DNA from: Adiantum capillus-veneris
Taxonomy: Eukaryota; Streptophyta; Polypodiopsida; Polypodiales; Pteridaceae
Assembly (NCBI GenBank): GCA_014529385.2
Contig: CM043964.1
Coordinates: forward strand, 102,956,087 to 103,020,086
Direction: 5' to 3'
DNA: 64,000 bases
Shown: positions 53,471 through 64,000 of the stretch, piece by piece
Numbering within the stretch: the first letter of the stretch is position 1
Layout of the letters: each line of letters starts with the position of its first letter
The notes under the pieces: generated by a model
The model's input: only the letters and a program-made list of their open reading frames with translations
Told to the model about the DNA's origin: nothing
Database searches by the model: none
Translations under genes and position numbers: made by a program

Positions 53471-54650
53471 GTGAGATCACAGAGGTAATTTCAAGTTTCC
53501 ATGATGGTGTCTGCGGTGGTCATTTTGCGTTAAATATCATCAGTAGGAAGATTCTACAGGCAGGATACACTTGCCCTAGTCTAAACAAGGATGTGCATCA
53601 TTGGTGTAAAACATGCAAGGCCTGTCAAGTGGCCAGTGATCGCACACTAACCTATGAACCACAGACTCCTATCGTCGCATACGGTCCATTTGATAAGTGG
53701 GGAATAGATGCAATCGGTCCTCTACCAAGGTCCCAATCAGGTAAACTATACAGTCTAGTTGGTGTAGACTACATGACCTGATGGGCGAAAGCAGCAGCGC
53801 CCACCCGCACTACAGCCCAAGAGGTAGAAAAGTTCATATTTGAGCACATCTGTTGCCATTTTGGCACTCCTCTTGAGATAATATCTGATAGGGGACCAGG
53901 TTTCAAAGGCAATCTGGTGGGAGAACTGATGAAAAAGTTAGGCATTACACGCCGACATTCCACACCATACTATCCACAGTGTAATGGCCTAGTAGAAAAG
54001 GTAAATAGAATGATATGCAAAATCATCACAAAGCAGGTGAATAACCACACAGGAGACTGGGATAAACATCTCATGGCCGCTCTATGGGCATACCAAACGA
54101 CGTTCCGAACATCATTAGGTTTCACCCATTTCCATCTAGTTTATCGAAAGGAGGCAATTCTACCCACCATTGAGGTACGAATTACAAGCTTACAAGTCAT
54201 GGCTAGCCAATTACAGTGCCCAGTTGTGAATCTCCGCAACCACATCCTGGATCTGGAAAGGCTCCAACTAGATAGAGAAGATGCAATCAATCATTATGCA
54301 GTGCAGGCAGAGCAACACCGGCTCACCTTCAATCAAGGGCTTAAGTAAAAGGGTCTAGAAAAAGGCATGTTAGTATTGAGATATGACAATAGATTTGACA
54401 CCAGGAAGGACAAGAAATTATAACCGTGATGGGAAGGACCATTCATTGTCAAAAGGCGCTATGACGACAACAACTATAAGCTGATAGAAGCAGATGGGAG
54501 AATTCACAAGACTAGAGTCAATGGATGGAGGCTAAAAAGGTATTTCCTTAGGTTTGATCCAGAGTTCATGCTAGATATTTCAGAAGAGGGGGAACCCTCC
54601 AACTCCGCGACTAAAGAATCAGAGATAGGGCTAGAAGCATGAATGCCTCT
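53185..54650 (+). pseudogene. A: integrase
   Basis: Zinc domain FHDGVCGGHF and WCKTCKACQVA (53500-53630) are complete. The core has KWGIDAIGPLP (first Asp, 53697), VGVDYMT followed by a TGA at 53779-53781 (Arg in relatives), HFGTPLEIISDRGPGF (second Asp, 53890), and STPYYPQCNG with LVEKVNR (Glu, 53960-54005). LWAYQTTFRTSLGFTHFHL follows and a C-terminal LVLRYDNR...KW-like domain reaches about 54560 after a TAA at 54346-54348. The tail ends LEA with TGA near 54641. Broken by at least four stops, not usable. Confidence 0.88.
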
Positions 54651-54655
54651 AGCCA

Positions 54656-54666
54656 GACAGGAGGGC
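54656..54666 (+). other. Polypurine tract of A
   Basis: Purine-rich ACAGGAGGG a few bases before the LTR start at 54673; it aligns with the tracts of B and C but is mutated. Confidence 0.55.
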
Positions 54667-55256
54667 TAATGATGACGGCCGGTTTTCAAAACCGCGATTG
54701 CCCGTGAGAACTAAACCCCAAAGATGGGAGAGCATATTACCAAGGGAAAACAAAAAATAGAAAATTTTCTTTAACACTCACTACCCCTAGGCTTAACCAC
54801 TGGCGGGGCGCCACCAATTTGGCCACATCTCTCCATTATTGCTAGAAGACATCACCCTCTCTATCCTGCTGCTCGGCTCCACCACACACTCTCTCACTTA
54901 CCCTGCCCCTGCATCACCCGGCCCTATGGCCGCATAAAAAAAACATTTCCACTATTCCCTGGCGGGCCGCCAAATTTTGTAAATTATCTCTCTCTCTCTT
55001 TCATTATTCATAAAACTCTCACTCTCTCTCTTCGCTCGTCCATATCCCAGCCCAGTAGGCCTCCATACCATCACCCCTCCATCTTCCCTCTCGTCCACAC
55101 CCCTCGGCTTCACTCTCCTCCCTATCCCTCCCCTCTTGTTTTCTTCCCACCGGCGGACCACCACCCTATCCTCCCCTATCTTCCTCTCCCTCAATTAGCT
55201 CTCTCACTCTTTCTCCCTCTGACTGAGCATCCCCACGGGCATGAAATAGGATAACA

Positions 55257-55303
<47 letters not shown>

Positions 55304-55399
55304 CCAATTCAACCCCTCCACCTAACCTCTTCCTCTTATCTATCCCCCCCCTCACTCACACACTCTCTCTCCCACAGGTAGGAACCCACCATAGTATAA

Positions 55400-55402
<3 letters not shown>

Positions 55403-55461
<59 letters not shown>
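55403..55461 (+). repeat. (CT)n microsatellite
   Basis: About 59 bp of CT repeat in the 3-prime LTR of A; the corresponding tract in the 5-prime LTR (25439-25474) is about 35 bp. Confidence 0.95.
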
Positions 55462-55463
<2 letters not shown>

Positions 55464-55812
55464 AACCACACCCCCCCTTCCCATTCCGCTGACCACTCTC
55501 ACACCCCCCTTCCTTTTTCTCGCTATTTGTCGGCCACGAGCCACCCAAGCCAAGTGCTCCCTCAGACTCTCTCTCGCGCTCTCTTTGCTCGAGCCCAAAG
55601 GCCGCCATCCACCAGCACCAAGGACCGCTCTCTCTCTCTCTTATCCACCTTTACCTTCTCTCTCCCTCCCCCACCTCACCTCAACATCTCTCTCTTGCCC
55701 TTTGATAAGCAGCCCGGAGATGCGCAGTGAAACAATATACCCCCCCCCCCATCTTATCCACACACACACCACTCTTACATTCTCCCCCTCACACACACAC
55801 TCTCCCCCCCTC

Positions 55813-55852
<40 letters not shown>

Positions 55853-55888
55853 TTTTCGGAGGCCCACAGCCCCGCAGGCAATGGGTAA

Positions 55889-55889
<1 letters not shown>

Positions 55890-55958
<69 letters not shown>
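55890..55958 (+). repeat. (CT)n microsatellite
   Basis: About 69 bp of CT in the 3-prime LTR of A; the 5-prime LTR has only a short CTCTCTCTAT at the same place (near 25963). Confidence 0.95.
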
Positions 55959-55962
<4 letters not shown>

Positions 55963-57061
55963 CACACACACACCCTTGTTGTATGCGCACCCACCCACCC
56001 ACACACACACACCATCCTCCCCCCCCCCCCCCCCCCCTCTCACTCACACACCGCCATCTCTATGGGCAGGCATCGCGTAAAGAAAATAAATAAATAAATA
56101 AATATATTTTTTAACTTATTACCCCCCCTCCCATTTCCATGCACACCTTGCCATACATACACTCACCTATATAGCACGCACACTTACACATGCACATATA
56201 CACATACACACGCACGCCTACACATGCACATATACACATACACATGCACGCGTATATGCACACACCAAAAAAATATTAAAAAAACTGAAGGACATCGATG
56301 ACATCAACAAAAAGAAAGGAGGTGGCTAAATCGTGCATCACCAACACCAAAACAAGCAAAGGCGCTGAAGGCATGTCCCGATCGATCCCGAAAGTGACGA
56401 GTGTGCTACACCGACGCACCAGCGGTGCCGTTGTTCACCGGCATTGCATCCACAATGCCCTCTTCAGTAAAATCCGTAGGTTGTCATCAATTTTTCAAAT
56501 TTCAAACCAAATCTTGTAAAAAAATCCCAATTTTGTAAATTCTCATGTCTCTAGGTGATGGTCACAAAGGCCCACCTAGAGGTTTTCCTTATAATATTTT
56601 CCAAGACAAAGCAAGGGTCAATCACCCAGGGCCCACCGCCTTGCTTTGTCTCCCCTTATTAGATTACCCTAATCTAAAGCAGTCAACACCTATAAAAAAG
56701 CACTTTGAGGTCACTATCGGTGGGGCGGCAAGTTCATCAGAGGTAAGCACTTGGTAGTATTTTGGTGGGAGAAATTGGCAACATTTGCATCACAAGAGAT
56801 GGGATTTAGTGTAGCGATTTTCTTTGGGAATTTGTTCTATGTAAGAAGCTATGTCTACATCTCGACTCCAATGGTCCATGCACACACACTCATGATAGCA
56901 AGGTTCTCATGTCGGCGAGTCACCTCTAGAGAACACACCAAGTAGGATCACTATCTCTCCCTCTATCTCTCTATCACCATGAATCGCCACCTCGTCGGAA
57001 ATAAGGTTGCTATAAATATTGCAAGAAAATAATTCTCCCTCACACCCCGAGGGTTTTCATC

Positions 57062-57062
<1 letters not shown>

Positions 57063-57125
<63 letters not shown>
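57063..57125 (+). repeat. (CT)n where the other LTR has (TG)n
   Basis: CT repeat between CATCACC and TTGGAGAGACCGTG. At the same position the 5-prime LTR (27050-27077) has a GT repeat. Confidence 0.93.
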
Positions 57126-57128
<3 letters not shown>

Positions 57129-57287
57129 TGGAGAGACCGTGATATTTCAAATCACCGTTCTTTGCATCCTAGCCGCTCAAAGCTAGGTGGTGCCCCCTGT
57201 TCGCTTCATCGTGACCGGCCTGTGGGGTGCATCAGCTCCCGGAATTTTCAAGGTTGTCGGGGCTCGTGTCACGCTTTGTACTCGTGA

Positions 57288-57766
57288 ATAGTAAGAGATA
57301 CGAAAGAAGATTTGAAGAAGGTGACAAGGTTTCTCTTCGTATTCATCCAAAGAGAAGTACCTTATCACTTGGAAAGTACAAGAAGCTTAGTCCACGTTAT
57401 TGTGGCCCTTAAAAAGTGATCAAGTATATAGGAACCCAAGCTTACAAGTTAAAGTTGCCAGCTCACATCAAAGTCCACGATGTATTTCATGGAAGCTTAG
57501 TAAAACCCTATATTCCCAGTGATGATCAACTCGTCAATGATGAACAAATTGTCATGCCTACTTAAAACATCTTGGAGCTCCAACCTTCTAGAAATTTAGA
57601 GTCTCGAGAGAAGATTATTTGAAATAGAGTTCTTAGGGAACACCTTGTTCAATGGGCAAGACTATCCTGAAGAAGATGCAACATGGGAAGATGAAGCCAC
57701 CCTAAACAAGTACTATCCTAAATTTTCTTGAGATGAGGACATCTTGAATCCCTAAGTTGGGAAGAT
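57288..57766 (+). pseudogene. D: integrase C-terminus and chromodomain remnant
   Basis: Resumes the D integrase frame after A: RYERRFEEGDKVSLRI, KYKKLSPRYCGP (GPF/Y-type region), then after stops VIKYIGTQAYKLKLPAH, VHDVFHGSLVKPYI (57480-57515), typical of chromovirus integrase tails. The remnant ATWEDEATLNKYYPKF near 57675-57730 is the end of a group II-type chromodomain, which targets insertion to marked chromatin. Stops at about 57411, 57562 and frame changes break it. It is followed by a purine-rich GGGAAGA before the LTR. Confidence 0.88.
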
Positions 57767-58015
57767 TGTAATGTACCCAACATTTTTGGATAGGAGTAGT
57801 TTATTTACTTTGCAAATATTTGAGGTTTGCATTTTATTAAGTCAGAGCATTCTAATGGAATGATCGGATCAAAAATTGGACTTTAGAACTATTAATTATA
57901 ACCCTTGTTCACTTGAAAAAATAAGGTGGATGGGAAACTTAAGCCTCAAGATTGAGACAAGAGTTGACCTTTAAGAAAGAAAGAGCAATTTTAGGAAAGA
58001 GAGAGCACTTTTAAG
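57767..58015 (+). repeat. Truncated 3-prime LTR of D
   Basis: Starts TGTAATGTACCC and follows 13041 for about 250 bp (TTTATTTACTTTG, GAACTATTAATTAT, CTTAAGCCTCAAGA), then leaves homology near 58015, well before the TATA region. A deletion or rearrangement removed the remainder of the LTR and the right flank. Confidence 0.85.
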
Positions 58016-58552
58016 AATTAAAATGAGTCCCCAAAAACAAGGTGCAATCTAGAACTACATTGAAATCTCCTTACTTTTGAATACACTCTAGTAATATAGT
58101 GAAGTCCCCTTAGACTAGGATACAGTTGATTGACACATTTTTGTTCTAAAGCAGGATGCTTTGTCATTACATTGGATTATCATTGTATTTGGATACACTC
58201 TAGTAATACATGGAAGTCCTCTTAGAGTAGAGTGCACTCCATTACAAGTCCCTTAGAATAGAGCACGATCCACCACATAGGATTCTCCTTATAATAGTAT
58301 ACAATGGAGTAATACATGGAAGACCCCTTAGAGAAGGGTGCACTTCGTGTACAAATAATTTTCTTTATAATAGGATACCCTGTAGAATACATGCAAGTCC
58401 CCTTAGAGTAGGGTGCACTCCATGCAAGTGTTCATCAAATTGACACATCTTTGTTTTAAAATAACCTTTGAATTATATAGTAATACAAATACACATCATA
58501 GTAAAGGACATCATCTGGCCATAAAACGGATCATTGTCAATCTTCTTTAGTG
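58016..58552. other. Junction sequence with tandem repeat
   Basis: No gene. Most of it is the degenerate repeat at 58076-58432. It lies between the broken D LTR and the 3-prime end of the minus-strand gene. Confidence 0.6.
58076..58432 (+). repeat. Degenerate tandem repeat, four units
   Basis: Units near 58081, 58191, 58295 and 58373 share ATACACTCTAGTAATACATG followed by GAAGTCCCCTTAGAGTAGGG and TGCACTCC, with a spacing of 80-110 bp. A shorter piece (TCCCTTAGAATAGAGCAC) lies at about 58248. Confidence 0.8.
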
Positions 58553-59325
58553 TTATCGCCTTGACACGTACACATGAAGGACATGATTTGTCTCAAGATC
58601 ACTATACTGATTTACAATTGTGTTACGGGTATAATCTCTCTTGTCTCTTGCATACGTCCGTCCAAGTAACCATGGAATAACCATTTCTTGCAAGAATCTT
58701 TGAAGCTGCTCAGGTGTTTTCCTCCACATCTTTGGAAATATAAGATATGTTCCTGGCATATTCCACATCATCCTATATGAAATATCATAGAAAATCAAGG
58801 TATTCTTTGCATCCAAGTCCTCAAACATCTTCCAGATATCGCTCAAGTTTTTATGATAAACCCTTCTAAATCCTAACATGATGTTTGGATTTTGGCAACA
58901 CTTGTTACTCATAAAGATCTTGAACTTGCAATAATGCTTTGGGAAACATATTTGTGTGATGTGTTGCACTGTTGTTAGGATATAGAAACTCCATATCCAC
59001 AGCTCAAAGTATTCACCACAGAAATCCAAAAACATTTCTACATCTAAGCGCACCGCATGATAAACTTCATCTTTGTCCTCCACAAGACGCATGTGTTGAG
59101 CCCAAGATGGCATAGAATCTCCATGTTTTGTTTCAGCTATCTTCAAAAGCAGTCCTTCAAGGTCCAAAACAAGCACTCTTTTGATATTCTTAACAAGAAG
59201 TGGCAGGTGACAAGGAGGTGATTGATATATACGACAAGGCCTTGGATGAGGTTTGTTGGATGCTTCAAAACCTTCCTTCAAATCATGCCTACAGATAGTC
59301 GACCCACTTTCTTGTAGTGATGACA
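58553..59325 (-). pseudogene. FCP1/NIF-like domain exon 2 (last exon)
   Basis: Last exon of a minus-strand gene. The acceptor TTTTTCAATTGCAG ends at 59326; the frame is then open for about 257 codons to 58553. An FCP1/NLI-interacting-factor-like HAD phosphatase fold is visible: RVLVLDLEGLLLK (motif I, about residue 49-61), MFLDFCGEYFELWIWSFYILTTV (motif II region), CFPKHY, and NTLIFYDISYRM (about residue 172) where active members have LLDDSPYK. The second motif-I acid is Glu, and the motif-III Asp pair is reduced, so it is probably catalytically dead. This exon follows, with matching intron phase, the similar exon at 59947-61146. Such proteins act on RNA polymerase II tails or related substrates when active. 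Confidence 0.65.
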
Positions 59326-59462
59326 CTGCAATTGAAAAACAAGAAGTTTATTATGTTTCAAAGAATAACAATTTCTACATTTTCTACACTGTGGTATTAT
59401 AAGATGCCAAAGACCATCTTCAACTTCCTCATTTTCTATAAACAAATCCCAATTGAAACCTT

Positions 59463-59870
59463 ACAAAGATTCACCATTTCTCCAAGCTATGCTTCTTTGA
59501 AGCACGGAGAAAAGTAAGGTCTACCACCTGGCTAGGCTAGGCTCCATCATGAATGAGAAAAAAGTAAGATCTACCATAGGTCCAAACTAGGATTAATGAT
59601 AAGGGGTCTCTTGTTTCAAGGTCTACCACTTGTCCAAGCTACACTCCATACAATATAGTGGTGGATATCTAGACTGGATTGGGAATGGGAGAAAAGGTGC
59701 AAGGTACACCACCTGTCCAACCTCTTAGGCTCTTTGTTAAATGTTTTCCTTCTCACTACATAGAGGACTTGTGATATGTTTCCTATGAGGGGATTTGCCA
59801 AAAGGTCCACCACCTGTCCAAGCTTGCTCCATGGAATATCTAGAGATATTTTTTTGAGCCCTGCAAGAAG
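59463..59870. repeat. Dispersed 20-30 bp repeat in intron
   Basis: Imperfect copies of AAGGTCTACCACCTGTCCA followed by AGCT and a CTCCAT-like end occur near 59470, 59516, 59566, 59618, 59699 and 59800, inside the 621-nt intron between the two FCP1-like exons. The same element recurs in the upstream intron at 61740-61950. Confidence 0.75.
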
Positions 59871-59946
59871 AAACAAAAAGAAAAATTTGATACCGTGCAC
59901 ATATATATTCAAGTATTTGAAACAAGGTTCAAGTCATAAAAGGTAC

Positions 59947-61146
59947 CTTAGGGGTGTGTTTTATTTTGCCTTAGAAGATTGTTCTCAAATTTGACCTTGT
60001 CTATATAAGCCTTTGCAGTGGTTGCCTTCAATGGTCCCTTTGTAGTACATCCCAATTGCCTAGCTAGATTGATCAATTGTGGTGCCTTCATGCTTTCAGT
60101 AGTTGTACCTTTCTTTTCTAGTATCTCTTGTATTTGGCCTCGTCTGATGTCATTGTTGTCATTTTTTTCACTTTCTTGATTGTGTTTGCCTTCAAGGATA
60201 TCTTCACCTTTGTCATATTTTGCAGGAGTTATCCTTCTTGTAAAGAACACCTTGGCTGACCAAGCATCATTTTTTTGCTTCCAATCATCTTTGATTTCTT
60301 TATATTCACTCTCATTTGTCAATGTTGGATGTCCGTAACGATTAGAGGCAATGAAATTCCGCACATCCCTTGTCTCATCCAACTCAAACAAGTAGGGAAG
60401 CAACTCCTCCAAGAGCATATTGTCAACCGATTTTTCACCATCCAATTGGGATGGAAAAATACAAATGTCTGTAGGGTAAATGCATCCCTTGTAAGGAGAG
60501 TCATCAATAAGCACTGTTCTTTGTAAGTCATGGAAATTTTAGCTAGAGGCTTGAACATTGCCTCAACGATTGGATTGTCAGGTCTAAATAGTTTATTGCT
60601 TTGACAAGTGTAGCAACCTTCTTGATTCCAAATTGCAAAGAAAGGAAATGTACCTTTTTCTAAGATCTCTAGTGCTTTAATAATTTGAAGCACATTGTTT
60701 CTAGTAGCCGTCAACCAAATTGCAACATTAAACCTCTGTAATATAGTCTTCAAGAATTGGATGCAACCTGGCCTAAGTATAATACATCTTTTTGGATCTA
60801 ATTGCATTGACTGGTGGTGTGAGGACGGCTGAGGGGAATGCTTCAATAGCAGACCATTTAAGTCCAAAATAATTGAGAGTATGTATGTCTCAACATCTGC
60901 ACTAGATGAAGTAGAAACAAATGGAAATGGCTCTTGAGCAGACGTTTTAGTCTCTTTTGAAGTAGGTTGTATTGTTGGAGTAGGCATTTCTTCATTCTCA
61001 CTATCGCAAGCTTGCTCAAGGTGCACATCACCAGAATTTGGTATAGACGTATCATCCACCTTGGGAATGTCAAAAAATAATAGAATCAATGGGTTCAACA
61101 ATTGGGGACTCAACCATAGGGGCCTTATCTATCCCAATTTGCGAAT
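59947..61146 (-). pseudogene. FCP1/NIF-like domain exon 1, two frameshifts
   Basis: The exon starts after the acceptor TTTTTTAG (61147-61148) and ends before a GTACCT donor (59945-59946). It codes an acidic Ser/Thr/Pro-rich stretch, then ILDLNGLLLK (motif I; DLNGLL is normal for a plant FCP1-like clade), ILRPGCIQFLKTILQRFNVAIWLTAT (motif II), FFAIWNQEGCYTC, LIDDSPYKGCIYPTDICIFP (motif III), and an EELLPYLFELDETRDVRNFI end. The last 50 residues (KAPQLINLARQLGCTTKGPL) resemble a SAP-type DNA-binding helix pair. A one-base gain in a T run near 61078 and a one-base loss near 60537 break the frame. A TAA at 59948-59950, just before the donor, would end it early; without that it would join the next exon in phase. 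Confidence 0.7.
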
Positions 61147-62213
61147 CTAAAAAACACAAATAATATTGGTTTCTCAAAAATCACTAGAATTTAATTCACC
61201 AATTTTAAACATGTGGAAGTCGAACTTAGGAGTTTATTCAAGGTAAAATCAATATTATAATCCTTGCAACTATTGGTACACAAGGAAACACTAGTCTATA
61301 CTACAATCTTTTGTGGCAAACTTGTACACCCTAAACATTAATAAATATTAGTAATTAAGTGAGTATTGAGGGCCACATAAAGTTAACAACAACCATGATT
61401 TACTTGATTGAGATTTGATCCATTAAAAGTCATATTAACACATGTAATTAAGACTTCTATCCATATAAATACTTGAAAACATTAAATAAAGTCATAGTCA
61501 ACAAACTATGTGTCTCCTCATTCAAGTCAACCATGTCTCAACACATGCATAGCCATACCTCTTGATTTAATGTCTAAACATAAGCCTTTATCCAAAGGTT
61601 TTAATTTTGGACGTTTTGACATTCGTACAATGAGAAGTATTTTTGTAATCCAGCACGTTTTCCTTTTCTACAAATTTACAAACCTATGCCTAGTTAATCT
61701 CTCTCTTCTTCTATATTCAATCTTTATCTCAATAGAGACCTTAACAGAAGCAAGGTCTACAACTTGTCCAAGCCAGTGCAAGGAAGTGGCTATTGTTTTA
61801 AGTCTACCACAATTAGATTCCACAGAAGGTTCACCACCACACTTGTTTGAATTAGCCTCCATGGAAGGTCCACCACTTGTCCAAGCTATATGGGGTTGTT
61901 TGAAGGTCTAATACACTTTTTGAGATTGGGATCTATGTATGGTTCACCTACCCTACTAGCCTTGAAAGTATAAAATAAAGGGGATACTACGAGGTGTAAA
62001 ACTCATCAATTCAAGCTCTTAAGTCTAGGCTAGTGTTTTTTTTTAATCTAAGGATTCATCACTCAAAAATTATAATATTATTCTCTACATTTAAACCTTT
62101 AATTCTTAAAGATGAAAAAGATGGACTCAAAAAATAGTACATAAAACAAACCTAACATTAAGAGTATTAAATCAACAAGAATAGATAACATATACACGAA
62201 GTTCAAAACATAC
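61147..62213 (-). other. Intron of FCP1-like gene
   Basis: 1067 nt from a GTATGT donor (62208-62213) to the TTTTTTAG acceptor, A/T-rich, without coding signal. It carries the dispersed repeat at 61740-61950. Confidence 0.5.
61740..61950. repeat. Dispersed repeat in upstream intron
   Basis: Copies of AGGTCTACCACCTGTCCA-like sequence near 61752, 61798, 61824, 61864 and 61936, the same family as 59463-59870, including the CTCCATGGAAGGTCCACCAC form. Confidence 0.7.
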
Positions 62214-63588
62214 GTCCTTCCATTTTCAAGTAGGCCTCCATTGACAAAGGAGGTTGGTCTTCTTCTTACGAAGAAATCTCTTCTCTGATGGGCACTTCCT
62301 CAGCTAATTGCAAAGTAGGTTGTTGATCTTGAAGGCCAGCCCACTTTTCTATATCATCATGGGCCTTAGCAAATTTGAGAAGCCTGGTTGCTAAGGTTCC
62401 TTGCTCTTGCACACTCTCAACTAAGTAGATGACATCTTTTGTTTGTTGTAATCCTTATTTTTTATCCAGAGAGCCATCACTAAAGAGATCTACAAGCTTG
62501 CGATCTTCAAAACAGTATGTATGAATGTAGTGCTTGACGAAAACTCTTTTTTTGGCTTCCAAATATTGCAAATCTGACATGCCTTCATTTTCTGCTTGAA
62601 GCAAAGAACAATCAATTGGCAGGGGATGTTGTTCGGATCTCCTTCTTAGGTCTTCAAATGCATTATCTTGTCCCATGAAGGCAATAACCACAAGGAATTG
62701 AATTGCTCCTTTTCAAGGTGCTAATAAAAAGTGATGCAAGACACCACAAAAATGGTAGCTCACATTATCTCCCATACTCTAGAATGCACATTGCAATTTT
62801 GTGAGTTTAGAGAAATCTATAAATATAAGAAACACAAACCCAGGATCAATTGAGCCTCCTGAAATAGACAACATCCCATCCAAAGCATTGCTAAATATCT
62901 CATCACTCCACTACAAGTTGTCCCCATAGTGTTTTGTCAAGTCTAAAATGCATAAGCCAATAAGAATTTGGTTGTTGAAGTGGCGCTTCAAGTAGAGATT
63001 TCCTTCCATCTGTAGGTTCACCACATAGAAGGACCATGGAAAATCAAGAGACTCAATTTTCTCCTTGTAAAGTTGAATTGCCCATTGCATGTATTTTATA
63101 GCTTCATTCAAAAAATCCATTTTCTTTGCTCCACGCTTTAAGATATTTTTGAGCCATTGCTCACATAGCACTAGAATGTTTTTATGAAATGCATCATTGA
63201 TGTTATACATGCTGACTATCTCCTCATAATCTTTACATGGTGATGACTCATTCAAAGCATTGTGGCCTTCAAGAAGTGCGTCTTGAATGAGTTTGTCTTG
63301 TTTGAGTTTCTTGATTCAATCATACATATCAATTACATCACCATCTTTTGCACTCTTTGACAATAAAATCTTTTCATTTTTAATTTCTTCTTGAATGATC
63401 TCTACCTCTGATTCCTCAAGACCACAAAGAAATCTGAATACCATTGTTGGGGGTTTCTTGTTCTCCTCCTCAAGCCTTTTAATAATTTCTAGCCAACAAT
63501 CATAAAGTCGATCAGAATATGTAACCATGTGTGCTTGTTTAGAAATCCAACTTGCTCCTTCACTCATTCTTGCAAATTGAAGAAAAGT
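62214..63588 (-). pseudogene. Large unrecognised exon, one frame, six stops
   Basis: A single minus-strand frame of 458 codons runs from the acceptor TTTCTTTCTAG (63589-63590) to a GTATGT donor at 62213. It has no frameshift but six in-frame stops: 63316 (TGA), 62911 (TAG), 62779 (TAG), 62713 (TGA), 62455 (TAA) and 62266 (TAA). Each is one C-to-T change from CGA, CAG or CAA. The protein is hydrophilic and helical (LYDCWLEIIKRLEEENKKPP, IQLYKEKIESLDFPWSFYVV, LATRLLKFAKAHDDIEKWAG). I do not recognise a family. The donor phase (one base) matches the FCP1-like exon at 61146, so I infer one gene. Confidence 0.55.
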
Positions 63589-63672
63589 CTAGAAAGAAAT
63601 ATAACACCAATGAGAAGCTTGAACTCAAGTGTTCAATTAAAGACAACAAGAAAGAAGAAGAAAGACACTTAC

Positions 63673-63800
63673 ATCCCATCCAGCACAAGATATATGTCCC
63701 TCTGCAAGTCCAGCTATCTGCTACCTTTGATGGTCATCCTGAATAGATCCATTGAATTTGCAAATTCCACAATATTTGACTATAAGGTTGCTTGACATAC
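63673..63800 (-). pseudogene. Upstream exon of the same gene
   Basis: Ends at a GTAAGT donor (63667-63672), separated by an 84-nt intron from the acceptor at 63589. The frame that joins in phase reads YCGICKFNGS, IQDDHQR, a TAG at 63721-63723, then QIAGLAEGHISCAGWD before the junction and TFLQFARMSEGASW after it. The two Cys of YCGIC might be part of a metal site. The 5-prime limit is not certain. Confidence 0.45.
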
Positions 63801-64000
63801 AATGCTTTAGCCTCATCATTTGCAATGGAAGATATAGCAGTTGCAACCATTGGAGGAGCATTTACAACAATACGAGCCTTTCAAAATTTATACACGTGAA
63901 TCAATCTTTGAAATATCTCATTGTTTTTTGTTCATTGTGAAGCAAAACTTTTGCGGAATAAATTGAATGTTGGCCATCAAGAATCCAATAATGATAATCT
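63801..64000. other. Upstream gene sequence, unresolved
   Basis: Minus-strand stretch VVNAPPMVATAISSIANDE (about 63812-63870) in another frame may be further coding sequence of the same gene. No start codon or promoter can be fixed before the window ends. Confidence 0.3.

Larger units (their letters stand above)
54673..57287 (+). repeat. 3-prime LTR of A
   Basis: 2615 bp, TGACGGCC start, matched to 24626-27234. The last bases read CTCGTGA where the 5-prime copy has CTCGTCA. It contains a roughly 35-bp tandem duplication of CACATACACATGCACG-like sequence near 56190-56255 and several expanded CT tracts. Confidence 0.92.

Overview
This window is repeat-dominated nuclear DNA from a land plant with a large genome. 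The evidence is the set of plant-type LTR retrotransposon lineages: Ty3/gypsy elements with two RNase H domains (Tat-like), a Ty3/gypsy element with chromodomain remnants (chromovirus), and a Ty1/copia element whose primer site matches initiator tRNA-Met. Long CT/GA microsatellites and a plant-type FCP1-like (DLNGLL) gene with GT-AG introns agree. I cannot assign a species; a fern, other non-flowering plant or gymnosperm would fit, but that is a guess.

Layout. 1-3.9 kb holds a decayed ORF with repeated W-[IV]-P-K motifs, a fragment of a DEAD-box RNA helicase, and a complete LTR preceded by a polypurine tract. 4.5-5.5 kb is a relic of a Tat-like element (RNase H plus integrase) cut by a chromovirus LTR. 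6-8 kb has no convincing gene. 8.06-13.04 kb is an old Tat-like element (C-prime), itself carrying a 1.8-kb solo LTR (10133-11967, 4-bp target duplication).

13.04-58.0 kb is one nested stack. A chromovirus (D, from 13041) sits inside C-prime. D was hit by a copia element on the minus strand (E, 14465-19563, duplication AAAAG) and by a Tat-like element with 2.6-kb LTRs (A, 24626-57287). A was hit by a second Tat-like element (B, 30658-51762, duplication TGTGA). B's 3-prime LTR was hit by a third (C, 40140-51390, duplication CTAG), which belongs to the same family as the outermost host C-prime. The interrupted coding frames resume exactly after each insertion, so insertion order can be read directly. 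D's 3-prime LTR breaks off near 58015 and the remainder of C-prime is absent.

The Tat-like elements share an unusual leader between the primer site and gag. A and B carry a small first ORF (with a CCHC knuckle in A) and a second ORF encoding a conserved protein with an FGYCxxCFG motif. A, B, C and C-prime carry a small protein of about 65-70 residues (R-K-I, Q-Q, I-L-P core), duplicated in C. A and B also share an in-frame TAG between protease and reverse transcriptase. In all three elements the ordinary RNase H has lost its acidic residues while the second RNase H keeps them.

58.0-64 kb holds a tandem repeat and a decayed minus-strand gene: a large unrecognised exon followed by two exons that each encode an FCP1/NIF-like phosphatase domain, joined by phase-matched introns that both contain the same dispersed 20-30 bp repeat.
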